Assembly: GCA_005656395.1 (NCBI GenBank)
Contig: SRSI01000038.1
Location: forward strand, 558,001 to 622,000
DNA from: Strongyloides papillosus
Taxonomy: Eukaryota > Nematoda > Chromadorea > Rhabditida > Strongyloididae
Direction: 5' to 3'
DNA: 64,000 nucleotides
In this document: piece after piece, positions 11,440-24,687 of the stretch
How the letters are laid out: each line of letters opens with the position of its first letter
How positions within the stretch are numbered: position 1 is the stretch's first letter
Notes under the pieces: generated by a model
Told to the model about the DNA's origin: nothing
What the model saw: only the letters and a program-made list of their open reading frames with translations
Databases searched by the model: none
Made by a program: the position numbers and the translations under genes

Positions 11440-12660
11440 AGGAAAACAAAAATTCATAAAAGCCATTGGATTAATTGTTTTAAACAATTTTAAATATCAA
11501 TTTATATTTTTAAGAACATAGTAGATAGGATAGGTGGAAAAATTGATTTTTATTTAATTATATGTAATTTTAGTGCCGATTAAGATTTTTTTTAATCAGT
11601 GCAATATATGACAATTATTAAGATATAATAAAAAAATTAAAATCAAATTGTATTTGGCTTTTTGAAATTTAACAAAATTTTTATTAAATATAATTTATTC
11701 TAGAATAGAATATATTTTTTCCTCTAAATCTTTTTATGTTAAAATGATCTAAACTAGATTGTCTCAAAATACCGCAATCTAGCCACGCATATTAAAAATT
11801 TTGAAAAAATGTTTACAAATTTATGATAAAGCGATGCACATATTTATTTTTTAAAAAATGTAAAAATATCTAAAAGTTTTGCTATGCTTTATAAGAACTG
11901 GATAAAAAAGTTACCTAAAATTCTAAGTCGAAACTATTCATCAAAACATTTTAAAAGTAAATTTTATAATATTTTATTAAAAAAATTCATCAATACTTTG
12001 ATTTAAATATATTTATATTTTTTTAAAGTCTATATAAATTTTTTTCTACGAAAAGTGTCTGAGTAATTGTTTTGATTTATTTTTAATCTTATCAATTTAG
12101 AGAAATATTTTTATCATTTTGAATACATTAAAAATTTGTGTTCTTATTTTTATAATACATTTTAAAAAGTTTTCTTAAAAAAACATAAAACAAAATAAAA
12201 AATCTTTACTAAATTTGTAAAAGTATTTTTTATTATGTAACCAAAATGCGAAAATATAAAATAACAATCGCAAAAGTTGGATTATTTTAAGTTAAACAAT
12301 TATGAGATTCTTATGATAAACCTCAAATATTATTAATATTTTAGAAAATTAGCCAAACTTTAAACTAATCTTTATTTTCATCATATTTAATAACCTAAAA
12401 TTTGCATATTAATATTAATTAGAAGTCTAACGTAAACATTATTCTTAATTTTTTATTTTTATGTTAAAAATTTGTAAAAAATTATTCAAACTAAGAATAT
12501 CAAATGAATTTAAAATCATAAGGATATGTAATAAAACATATTTGATAAATATATTTTAAAAACTTTTAATGTTCAAAAGCCTATAGAATTTTAATAATAA
12601 TTATGAATATTATAAAATACAAAAATATTACTTGGAATTTTAAAATGTATGTTATTATAA
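11440..12660. other. AT-rich stretch, no feature seen
   Basis: Low-complexity A/T sequence with no credible reading frame, tRNA, terminal repeats or recognised motif. Probably intergenic. Confidence 0.5.
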
Positions 12661-12760
12661 AACAAAAGATTTTAAAGTTTTTTAAATTCTAAATATTTTA
12701 AAAATTTTCTGCAAGTAGCGATGAGCGCAGGGAGTTGCTGTTTATGGAAAAAAGACCCAG

Positions 12761-12803
12761 CCCTGCGGGCAAGCAGTGACGAGCGAAGCGAGGCTGCGGC
12801 TTG
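12761..12803 (+). repeat. GC-rich hairpin motif, copy 1
   Basis: A 43-base GC-rich island, CCCTGCGG then CAAG, then GACGAGCGAAGCGAG, then CGGCTTG, stands in AT-rich DNA. CAAGC near its 5' side pairs with GCTTG across the core. It is bracketed by TTTATGGAA (about 12741) and TTCCATAAA (about 12828). A second copy with the same conserved blocks but different spacer bases is at 40265-40309 on the other strand. Confidence 0.6.
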
Positions 12804-12829
12804 TTTTATAAAATTATTCCATAAAAACA

Positions 12830-13920
12830 TAGAAAATGCTAACTTTGAGAAAAAATTAGTAATAATATAATCGAAATTTGCTGTAAAGTTAATTTTCCTT
12901 TTTAATAATGTCAATGTTTATTATAACTAATTTATCATTTTATGGTAAAAAAATGAAATAGTAACATATTTATTTCATATAAAAAGAATTAGAAGAATAA
13001 TAAAAAAACATTCTGTCAGCCATCAGCTCCACCAGCTTTTGGCTCGTAGTCATATTGGAAATAAACTTATAAATTTATTATATATCAATAAGACAATCAT
13101 TTTACAATTTTAACGATATATATATTAAATGTTTATATTAAAATTTATATGTTATGTAAATTTTCATAGGTAGTTGATATAATGCGTCAACTGCTGACAA
13201 TAATTATTAATTTGATTAAATAATTTCTTATATGATAATTTATTGTCTATTAATAGCATTGAATTTTAGAAATAAATAAGCTTTGAAAACATTTGGTACA
13301 GTTTGCTTCTATTATCAATTGTTTCCGACTAGGAAGGCCCAATAAACCTTTTAAATTTACTTGAGGAATAAAATGTTTTATGCTTGAATTGGTAATTTAT
13401 TTTGCGTACAAAATATAAGAATGAACTAAAGTTTAAGAAAGATAAATAAAAGTTTATTGTGGTACATTTTAATGAAGCAGTAAATTTAATGCGGATAATT
13501 TAACATTATATAATGATAATTATGAAGATTAAATATAAAATTTATAAAGGATAACTTTCTACATGTTGTATCTTATCAATTCAATCTTTCTCCATGTAAA
13601 TGACTACTCAATTGGCCATTTATACATTAACATTAAATGATATTTTACGAGCTAAGGTATTTTTTATTATTTATAACAAAAAAATTAAATATTCTAGTAA
13701 AATAAACAAATTCTATTGATTTTAAATATTTAAGTGATTATTATATTAATTAAAATATGCTTCTTTTTTGTGTGGTTGTTGGAGCATTTTTGTTTCTCGA
13801 TAAAAAAGACTTATATTACATAATATCTTTTCTTGAAATTCTGAGATAAAGCTTGGTACAGTGTTTACCTACATTCATTATTTCCCATTCCTCTAAATTT
13901 TTTCTTCATTATTTGTCACT
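12830..13920. other. Gene-free stretch upstream of F-box-like gene
   Basis: A/T-rich sequence without recognisable coding. A short GC-richer patch at about 13016-13050 (cagccatcagctccacca) is unexplained. The last ~60 bases are pyrimidine-rich, as expected for a 5' leader before the ATG at 13921. Confidence 0.4.
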
Positions 13921-14850
13921 ATGGAAAACAATAATAAAGCTGTTGTAATAAAATCAGACGATGAAAATGATAAAATGGAAAAAAATGATGAATCTGGGAC
14001 AATGGAAATCAATACTGAATCTGGTACGATGGAAAGCAGTACCGAATCTGGTACAATGGAAACCAACAATGAATCTGACTATATCCAATTTCCATTAACT
14101 TTACTACAAGATAAAATTGTTAAACTTGTCTTGGAGAAACATAACTGGCAAACAATTTATCAGCTAAGACTTTCATCTAGGTATTTCAATGCAATGATCG
14201 TCAAAGATACTGACAGGTTTGCTAAACGTGCAATGCGCTATTTGTTTGTTAAAAGTACTATTGACGGCAATAGTGTAATGAAAGCGGATTATTTCACAGG
14301 GTGTGAATTAAAAAATTTTAGACTAGAACGTATATATTCTGATAACCATGAGGTAAGTTAAATTTTATTTTTTATAATAATTACCTTCATTGTTCATGTT
14401 TCATTTATTTTGTTTACTTTTTTCATTTTTTACTTTAGAGAGACGCAGTCGTAGAACGACACTTTAAAAAGATGAATTTAAAAAATATTGAAGTACTCAG
14501 TATAAAAATAATCGGCTACTCTCCTGTCTTAAAAATAATTAATGATCTATTTGATTTTGGAACACGGATAGAAACTTTTAGTTTTTTTTATATATAATAC
14601 TCCAATGTTCATGGATTTTTATTGTCTTTTAAAAAAACTAAATTACATAGAATCCATATGATGTCCAAAATTATGTTTATCGCAACAAGAAATTTCACAA
14701 AATATTATAATTTCAGTTAAAGGAACGTTAAATCGCTTGTGTTTTGCAGAATGCGAATACACTGAGTTTATAAATCAAACAATGATTAGTAATTTACTTG
14801 AATACAACACTCACAAATTATTGTATCAAAATACACGGACCATTCTCTAG
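13921..14850 (+). pseudogene. F-box-like gene with ESGTME repeats, frameshifted
   Basis: Exon 1 (13921-14352) encodes an acidic N-terminus with three ESGTME repeats, then an F-box-like helix set: FPLTLLQDKIVKLVLEKH, TIYQLRLSSRYFNAMI. An 86-nt intron (14353-14438, GTAAGT to TACTTTAG) leads to exon 2, which reads RDAVVERHFKK and stops at 14595-14597. Skipping one base in the eight-T run at 14582-14589 opens a frame that continues, with one TGA at 14659-14661, through CFAECEYTEFINQTM to a TAG at 14848-14850, giving Leu-rich sequence typical after nematode F-boxes. F-box proteins recruit substrates to SCF ubiquitin ligases. Either the gene is recently dead, or the T run is an assembly error and the TGA a separate lesion. 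Confidence 0.55.
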
Positions 14851-15074
14851 AATGAGACGATACAATAATTAATTATTTTTGCATATATTTTTATGTATAT
14901 GCGTACATCTGCGTCATAAAATTATTTTTTGCGATATATTAAATTTATATTTTTTGAATTGAAGAATGGTAAAATTTAATTTTTTATGTTTTTATTCTCA
15001 CCTAGGTTTTTTTTTACTTTTAAGAGGAAAACCAAATAATTTAAAAAGTGTTCACCTATTTTAAGTAAATGTAA

Positions 15075-15242
15075 AGTAAACTTTTATTTATTGGTACGTG
15101 CACCTATAAAAATATAATAATTAACATAACATATAATAATAATATAATTATTTGTTTAAGAAAATTAAATTAAATTAATTTGACAGTATACTTAGGCTTT
15201 TCATCATTTTTGAATATTACGTACTTTTGTATACTGCTTACT
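15075..15242 (-). repeat. LTR (3' LTR of the minus-strand element)
   Basis: 168 bp, same sequence as 17141-17308. An AATAAA on the minus strand near the far end may serve polyadenylation. Bounded by GTAA duplication. Confidence 0.85.
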
Positions 15243-15408
15243 TCTCCCCCTGTACTTCAAAAAGTTTGACGTGTTGAGGATGAGCACGGCTAACTTTTCT
15301 TGACTTTCTAGATTTACGGTATTGGATAATATAAAGGGTGACTGAAATGACAATGCAGGGTCCAGTATCCTTTAGTAGAAACTTGTTTTTGTTGATAGTG
15401 TAGAACCT
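15243..15408 (-). pseudogene. Integrase C-terminal tail remnant
   Basis: On the minus strand a frame reads KFLLKDTGPCIVIS, TLYIIQYRKS and AHPQHVKLFE and stops exactly at the LTR edge. This is the order seen at the end of gypsy pol, where a K..GP.IV segment, a Y.I.. strand and a VH...LK.F ending close the integrase. It is not in frame with the gag-protease stop at 15419 and no core domain precedes it, so it marks the 3' side of an internal deletion. Confidence 0.55.
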
Positions 15409-15418
15409 CTCTGCTAAT

Positions 15419-17080
<1,662 letters not shown>

Positions 17081-17140
17081 TCAGATGTAGTTTACTTAGT
17101 TCTATAAGCCACCCAGTAAACTTGGCTTATCCAAGACCTT

Positions 17141-17308
17141 AGTAAACTTTTATTTATTGGTACGTGCACCTATAAAAATATAATAATTAACATAACATAT
17201 AATAATAATATAATTATTTGTTTAAGAAAATTAAATTAAATTAATTTGACAGTATACTTAGGCTTTTCATCATTTTTGAATATTACGTACTTTTGTATAC
17301 TGCTTACT
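17141..17308 (-). repeat. LTR (5' LTR of the minus-strand element)
   Basis: 168 bp, identical by eye to 15075-15242; followed on the right by the GTAA duplication. Confidence 0.85.
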
Positions 17309-17613
17309 GTAATTAACTAGAAAAATATATGGAGTCATTTATATTATCGATAAAATATATTATAAACATAAAAGTTGCAATAAGTTAGAGAATTTATGGA
17401 AATTAAAGGTATTTGAGATTGAGTTTAATTTACATGAAGAGGAATAAATAAGGATGATACAATTTATTCTGTTTAAAACGATTCAAAAATATTCACTCAT
17501 ATAGTTTTAAAAATAAAAAAAATTATAATAATCTTTCTTTACAAAAAAAGTAAATTTAATTGGTCCAATTTACACATGGTTTTACTTAAAAATCTTTTTA
17601 TTATGTAATTTTA

Positions 17614-20600
17614 TTATTCATTCTCTTCATCTTCGATTGTATTATTAATCAATATAGTCAAATTGTTCACATCATTCGTTTGATTAAAATCACTCGGAAA
17701 ATTAGAATCTATAAAAATAATATCATAATCCCATGACAATCTCATATCACTTATTTTTCCTCTTTTCTTTTCATGAATAGTATTATTTGATAAATATTCA
17801 TTCCAAACAATTTTTCTCAGTGCTGTCAAAGAAGGATTTAAACTATTTCGAGATAAAATTAAATTTTGCTTAAGTTTGGAATTCAAGCTTTCAAATCTTT
17901 TGCACGAAAGATTTAAAGGATGGCCAAAATGCCGTATCATTATACCATAATGTAGTATAAAGTGAAATTTTATACTCATTTTAAATTTATCTTTGTCTAA
18001 AATAAAAATATTAAATGTTATACACTAAATTGTATAAATAGGTTTAACTTTAATAATATAATAAAGGTGTATTTTATAGTAGTTAATAAAATAAATTCAT
18101 TATTTTATAGAATTAACTTTGACCTTAATTAATTATTTATAAGTATAAAAATATAGTTTTTAAAAAAATTAAACAACATACTAAATATTTTAAATAAAGA
18201 AACAAAAAAGGCATCAGTGAATTTTTCACAAATAGATATAATTAATTCTAAATTTTCCTCAGTGTTATCCTTGAGAATATACATTATACTTAAAAGAGAA
18301 TGTAATAGCTGTGTAAGTTCTTTTAATACAGCCATGTTATTAGAAGTATTACATGTAACAAAATCTTTTATGTACTCATAAAAGAGCCTTGTTACATATT
18401 GTGTTTCTGATCCTGATAGTGGATAATAACCTTTTTTTTCAGGCTCAAATTTTTTTGTTTTTGGAACAAAAAAATTATCATTCAATATAGAAGATACTTT
18501 TTCACCATCATTTCTAAAATTTGTAGCAATTTCAAGTAACTTTTCCGGTAAATCATGTGCATTTTGAATAGATAAACTTAAAAATAAGTTTACACTTGCA
18601 AAAAGCATATATTTGCAAATTCCTGAAAAATATTAAACTAAATAATATTTATTTATTAATAATGTTTCTTTATAATCGTAGTATACTTTTTGACTGTATA
18701 GGATATCAAAGTAGTATTCTTAACGACTGAAAATTTCACTACTACCAAATTATTTATAAAAAACTCTCTTAACATAGAATTTTTAAGAAATCAAACATAA
18801 AACTTATACTATGAATCATTTCTTTCTTGGTCTTTAAATATAATAATACTTAATTGATTTTGAGAAAATTGATAAAAATTTATTGTTCAAGCTTGGGAAA
18901 TTTTGCAGTATTGTTAATAAAAATTTTTAAAAAATTACTTCTTTTTGTTGTTTATCTTATTTTTAAAAAGCTTTGTGAGTTATTGAAAACTGTTAATAAG
19001 AGTAAAAACTTTCATAGATTTTATGAATGATATAATAGAGAATAAAACAGTAAAGATTAATATAAACAGTTGTGTCACTGAAATTTTATTTTGTTTAATT
19101 TAGAGTTAATTATCCGTTGCTGTATGTTTATTAAGAATTAATTAATCTACTTTAGTTATAGGAACGCGTATAGGATTCTGATAACGACTATAAAGAGTTA
19201 GTAAAATGATAATCTTGTATAATAGTAAGTAAACGGTAATGAGATTTTTAAAACAAATAAAATTTAGGTGGCCACTATTGTTTTTGTAATCTTATTAATT
19301 TTTATAGTAAAGATTTCTACTATCTTGTACATAAGCACCACCAAAAATTCTTAAATTTTTTACTAAAGTCAAAAAACGATGAATCTCTCTAAAATCGTTA
19401 TTTGGGGAAATAAACAAAAGCATGAATATTTCAACAGATATATAAATGACACGTTGGCTTTTTCACTTACATGTTATCGCTTCCTGGATTCTTAATTATT
19501 ATTTTCTAGTGATTGTACTACGTGTGTAAACTCAACATAAAACCTTTACTACCATTTTCATGATAAGATTCTTAATTTTTGAATAAATGTTTTTTTTTTC
19601 GAAAAATTAAGGTAACTTAAAATACTATTGTTTGGTGATTTAATATATAGTTTTTAATGAATACAGATTAAACAAACCTTCAGATAAATCATGGAATGGG
19701 TCCGAAACAGTATGGTTCATTAACGGAATACCTTCAATTGTGTGTTTAGGTCGAATGAATTTATTTGTTTCACTGCAGGTTAAGAACATACTATAGTTAG
19801 ATGCTGAGATGGTACAACATCTACACTGGTCATGCCCTCGTGATCCAAAATTTAACTTTTTTTTAAATATTTGTTGCATAACTACATGATCTCCTGAAAT
19901 TCATTTATAAGCGTTAATAGAGTCTTTTTTTAATATAATAATATTGCTAGGTAAAAGGTTGGATTATATACAAAATAACGTTTTTTCAAATGTTTCGTAA
20001 TTTTTTTTATTTAATAAATACAAGAAAGAGTCACAGGTCTTGAAAAAGTGCAAAAAATATTGTTCCAGTAAATTATTGAATATTTAAAATCAGTTCACAC
20101 TTTTTGAAATTATTTTAAACTATAACTTTACTCAGAACTAGAGTTTACAGGACTTATGGTAAAAAATAAAATTATACTAAAAATAGGTTTTGAAAATTAA
20201 AAGTATATTTGGGAAAATAAAAATGAATTTTAAAAATCAAAATTTCGAAAAGTAGGGGGAAGATTTGACATTCTTCAAGAAATATCATAATTATCCTTTT
20301 TGTCCTTTGTGTTTACAAGTTAATTATATAGTAAATAATTATTTTTTATCTTTTCTTTTATTAATGTGATTAAAAAATTACTTTTTTTATAGTAAAATTA
20401 TAACGAAACATTAAAAAATTATTTTATCCTAAACGTTTTCATAAGCAAAAAGAATTTATTATTTTATAAAAATAAGTATTAAGCTAATATATATTTTTAT
20501 AAAAAATAAAAACACTTTTTTTAATAATATCTATATTAAATACTTTTTGTATAAATTTCACTTTTTAGATTTAGAATTAAAAAAGTAAGTAAAGTAAATA

Positions 20601-22152
20601 CGATCTATACTTTTTTGATTAGAACATTACGTTTTAATAATAAGATTACCTATAATACAATGAACATAAAGTTGGTTTTCTCTACCATTAAGATAAATTG
20701 AACTGCTATTTATGATTTTGACACATTGATTTACAAAAGTACTATAATTGTCTTTTTTTGCATACTTTTTTTCTGTTGTAGCAAATGTAAGATAATTTTG
20801 TAGGCTAGACTTTTGATGGCTTTCTTCATTAAATATTTTGACTGCTGAATGAGTCATTTCACCTACAAAAAAAAATAAAAACAACTTTAAATATGGAATT
20901 TCTATTTATTATAATTTAGAATGTTGGAAATTATTAGACTTTTAAGTAAAATATTTATCAATATAAATCAAGGACATATTTTAAAATTAATTGGAACTTT
21001 AGAAACGTTAATCTAAAATTAGAAGCTTATTTGCATTTTAAAATTGTATAACATAGTTTAACAACGGCTTATATCTTCTATAGCTTTGTTTAGTATACTG
21101 TTCAAGTTTTATATTTTTCAAATAACTTTTATTACAGTCTAATAGTTTGTTTTCATTTTATTGTCACTTTGAAAAATTCATTTAAACATTAATGCTTTTA
21201 GGATATTTATATTAAGAAAAATTTAAAAATCTAAATTGAATAATATACTAAGTTAGAAGATTAAAAAATTTCTTTTGTAAAACAACTTTAGAAAATGCTT
21301 TGTTCTTACAACGTTTATAAATTTTTAATTGAACTACGTTGAAGGCATACTATATATTTTTCTTTCAATGTGTAGTAATATGGTATATAATTAAAAGTTG
21401 AAAAGATTTTTTCAATGACAATTGTAATTTTTAGCATAACTTACAATTCTTTTTATGACTTCCTAAAATATTATTACATGCAATATCATCAAAATATAGT
21501 ATTAATGGGATTTTACCATCATTTATTTTAATATTGAATAGATTAATGTAATTAAATAATGTTTCTTTAATATCTATATGATAGCCATATTGTTTAATCA
21601 TATTTGCCTAAAATCATATAAACTAGAAATGCATGTAAAACCTACAGATTGTTCAATTTGTTCTTTATTTGCTAATGGTAGAATTAATTTATTAATATAG
21701 TTTTCTTTTTTATGAAACGTTATATGATCTATAGATCTTATTAAATTCACACAATTTGATTCAATTGCAATTAGTTGTATTAGCTCAAATATATCTTTAA
21801 CAAACTGATTAGTGTGCTTGTGCGTTTTTAATAAATTACAAACATAAGAATCAATTTTAGATGCTATTTTATATTCCCTTTTTTCTTGCGTAAATTCAGT
21901 TGGAGACTTTCTTTTACCGTGATAAGCAGTGCTTTTATTTTTTGAGATATGATGTAAATTTATATGCCTGATATAACTTTTAATTGTCATAAGTTTGTTG
22001 AATTCAGCACAATTATTTTCAGTACAATTTAAATTTTTTGTTGAACAATTTGACTTGATTTTATGATCCCCATACAAATGATCCGCCATAAACAATAAAG
22101 AAACATTTTGGTAGCATAAGCAACATATAATTTCATTATATGCTTGGTCCAT
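17614..22152 (-). CDS. Transposase-derived zinc-finger gene, six exons
   Basis: Minus-strand exons: 22152-21445 (N-terminal Cys2His2 fingers CCLCYQ...HLYGDH and CTENNC...RHINLHH; then IPLILYFDDIACNNILGSH), 20862-20650, 19893-~19640 (CRCC, then DPFHDLSEGLFN), ~18617-18203 and 17996-17614 (KFHFILHY, HFGHPLNLSCKRFESLN). The 20650/19893 junction is supported by frame and by restoring IIGDHVVMQ. These motifs (LYxDDxExxNPLGS, GDN, CRxC, HDLxEG, KxHxxxHY, RFE) occur in this order in a family of uncharacterised metazoan proteins thought to derive from DNA transposons. Between 21640 and 21600 either a 38-nt intron or a one-base frameshift is needed. No terminal repeats were found, so it may be domesticated or old. 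Biochemical function is unknown. Confidence 0.6.
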
Positions 22153-22435
22153 ATTTTGAAAAAAAACTAACTAGCTTTTAATTTTTTATTATAAAAGTGA
22201 GTATCTTAAAAATAAAAAAACAATTAAAAAAACATTTAAAGATAAAATAATATATTTTAAAAAATTGTTAGATATATTAAATCAAACAGTTTGTTAAAAC
22301 CACAATTTTTAATAAATTTCATTTTAAAATTGTTAACAATGATAGCAAAGATTATCAATTAATAACACAAAATATTTAAATTTCACTTCCACGTCAATAA
22401 AAATTTAAACGTTTTGAATATTATACCATTTCCCG

Positions 22436-22600
22436 GTCAAATTCAACATTTTCCCAACCGAATTCAACATTTTCCTATTCAATTTCAACATTTTCCTATT
22501 CAATTTCAACATTTTTCCATTCAAATTCAACATTTTCCTATTCAATTTCAACATTTTCCCATTCAAAAACAACATTTTTTTATTCAATTTCGACACTTCA
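22436..22600. repeat. 21-bp tandem repeats, left arm
   Basis: About seven units of caacattttcctattcaat plus two bases; the translation is a seven-residue repeat in either direction. Mirror-image units fill 23105-23255 at the other end of the element. Confidence 0.85.
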
Positions 22601-22740
22601 TAATCTTTTTAAAGATTAATTTTTTTAGTTATAAGGTATGTTTTTTAAAATATTATATATTAATATAAAATTATATAAAACTTTTAATAAATTTTTAATT
22701 TATAAAAAGCATACAATTTTAAAAATTAATAAATTTGATT

Positions 22741-22986
22741 TTATTTATGGCAATAGGGAAGTTCAGCAGCACAATTTGTAATATTTTTTGTAATGTATCT
22801 AAAGTACCCACTACAATCAGTTGATGTAATATTATTTATCTCAGACATGATTACATCTGATAAAACTCCATTATCATTATTTCTTAATCTTGATCTAACG
22901 CAGTTTTTAATCTTAGAAAATGCATTTTCAATAGGATTAAGCATGTATGAATATGGTGAAAGAAATTTAAAGTCAAAATTAAACAT
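22741..22986 (-). pseudogene. DDE transposase C-terminal fragment
   Basis: 81 codons with FLSPYSYMLNPIENAFSKIK, matching the PYSPxLNPIE..... motif that carries the third catalytic acidic residue (Glu of NPIEN) of IS630/Tc1-type DDE_3 transposases. The upstream catalytic Asp residues are absent, so this is a remnant. Position inside the inverted repeats supports ownership by the 22424-23267 element. Confidence 0.7.
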
Positions 22987-23104
22987 GCTTGTAATTCTTT
23001 CAATTTCATCGCGTTTACTTCTTCATTAAAGTAAAATTTACAAGAAAAGTACTTAATTTTATAAAAATTACATTTTTTACCATTAAAAAATTAAAAATAA
23101 AAGT

Positions 23105-23255
23105 AAATTGAAGCATTGTTGAATTTGAATAATAAAATGTTGAAATTGAATAGGAAAATGTTGAATTTGAATAATAAAATGTTGAAATTGAATAGGAAAA
23201 TGTTGAAATTGAATAGAAAAATGTTGAATTTGGTTGGGAAAATGTTGAATTTGAC
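23105..23255. repeat. 21-bp tandem repeats, right arm
   Basis: About seven units of aaaatgttgaaattgaatagg, the reverse complement of the left array. Confidence 0.85.
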
Positions 23256-23379
23256 CGGGAAATGGTATATAAAATCTAAATAGTTATTAAAATATAAAAC
23301 ATTGATGTTATACGTATATATATATTTTTTTTTGTAGAAATTTTTTCATATCAATTATTGTTATAGAATAATAAACTAC

Positions 23380-24418
23380 ATGAATCCGAATTTATTGGCA
23401 TACTATGGTGAAAAAGATTGTTTAATGGATCAAAATATTTCTATTTTCACTGATCCTCCTACTTCAACTTTTAAAATACCTTCTGAGCAAAATAAAAACA
23501 AATTAAACGTAAAGAATTATAATTCTGAACAACAGGGAATGCTTCAACAGGATATCTATGGAAAGTATTTTATGAATCTTCAGAATGAAAAATTTACTCA
23601 AGATTCTTTATCTTCTACTCAATCATCATCTATTGTTGGTGATACAGACAAACCTAAAATGATCTTGTTTAACAATTCCTTCTTTTATAATGACTTGAGA
23701 AACCCATTACTTCTACATGATACATATACTATAAGAAGTACAACACCTACAGTCTCCCTTGAGCGAAGATTATATGAAAGTGAAAAGTCATTTAAAAATA
23801 TTGATTATGAAAGTTTAGTTACTGAAAATTTCCAAATAACGCATGATCCTTTTTTATACCAATGTGCTAGATCAAATGTAGATATTGTGTGTGGTTCATA
23901 TGCAATGCAATATGGTGATAAGATAGGATATTCAAGTTGCTCATACATTATTGTTTTATCAAATCTTGTATTTACTGCTTACTGTAGAGCGGGTGTTAAC
24001 GCTTCTATTAGTTGTCTACAATTAAAGGTAAAATTCTATTTTATATATGAATTATAATAATTCATTTAGGCATTAGCAAATTGTTTCACAAAAGTTTCAG
24101 ATGTATTTCCAAATAGATGTATTAATTGTCTTGTTGCTAGTGAGGAAGTTTATAAACTTCTTGAAAATAGACAAAGATTAAAAACTAATTTTTTTATCAA
24201 AATACACAAAAGAACCTTCAAAAGGTTTTATAATTAAATATATGCATTGTGAGTCTAAAATGAAAACTTGTAATTTTACAGTTGCTGAATCACCTTTTTT
24301 AATTGGAATACTAAAAAGAATTGCTTTTACTGGTGCATTTAACAATGATATAAACAAGTATGTATATTCAATTAATAAGTTTAGTGATTTTAGTGAATAT
24401 TTTTCAAAAAAACAATAA
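23380..24418 (+). CDS. Unrecognised two-exon gene, one poly-T frameshift
   Basis: Exon 1 (23380-24027) gives 216 residues: a Gln/Asn/Ser-rich N-terminal half and a Cys-containing C-terminal half (VDIVCGSYAMQYGDKIGYSS). A 42-nt intron (24028-24069, GTAAAATTC to TTCATTTAG) joins in phase to ALANCFTKVSDVFPNRC. The frame then fails at a seven-T run (24189-24195): dropping one T opens a frame to TAA at 24416-24418, through KGFIIKYMHCESKMKTCNF and FSDFSEYFSKKQ. I know no family for it. The single homopolymer lesion in an otherwise open gene suggests either an assembly error or a very recent loss. Confidence 0.5.
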
Positions 24419-24687
24419 TTACTTTGTTATTAAAATAATTAATTTATATAATTTATAGGAAAATTTTACTTTTATAATGTCTTCAAATACACGATGATTT
24501 TTTTAAATGATATAGTACTTATTCACTATATAACTGAATTTATAATTGACAAGTAATTAATAAATGTTATTTATAAAAATTTTAAGAAAAGCTAATTAAG
24601 ATAAATGTGGCATTTCTACGATTTATTATATTATTAATTATATCGAAATATTTAAATAAAAAGTATATAGTGAAAATGTACTTAATT

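Larger units (their letters stand above)
22424..23267 (-). mobile_element. TA-target DNA transposon with long repeat-filled inverted ends
   Basis: The ends are inverted: TACCATTTCCCGGTCAAATT at the left and its complement at the right, flanked by TA (22422-22423 and 23268-23269). Each end continues into an array of 21-bp repeats. The central ~500 bases hold the C-terminal end of a DDE transposase. At 844 bp it is too short to be autonomous. It lies 270 bp upstream of the start of the transposase-derived gene. Confidence 0.8.

Noticed and set aside
12672..12914. Minus-strand 80-codon frame across the GC-rich hairpin
   Set aside because: The Arg/Leu-rich segment is just the GC-rich motif read as protein; no support on either side.
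22405..22668. Repeat proteins on both strands around 22.4-22.7 kb
   Set aside because: Both frames translate the 21-bp transposon arm; the period is a multiple of three, so open frames are automatic.
22436..23255. CRISPR-like array
   Set aside because: Units are contiguous 21-bp tandem repeats without unique spacers, in two mirror arms of a transposon in an animal genome.
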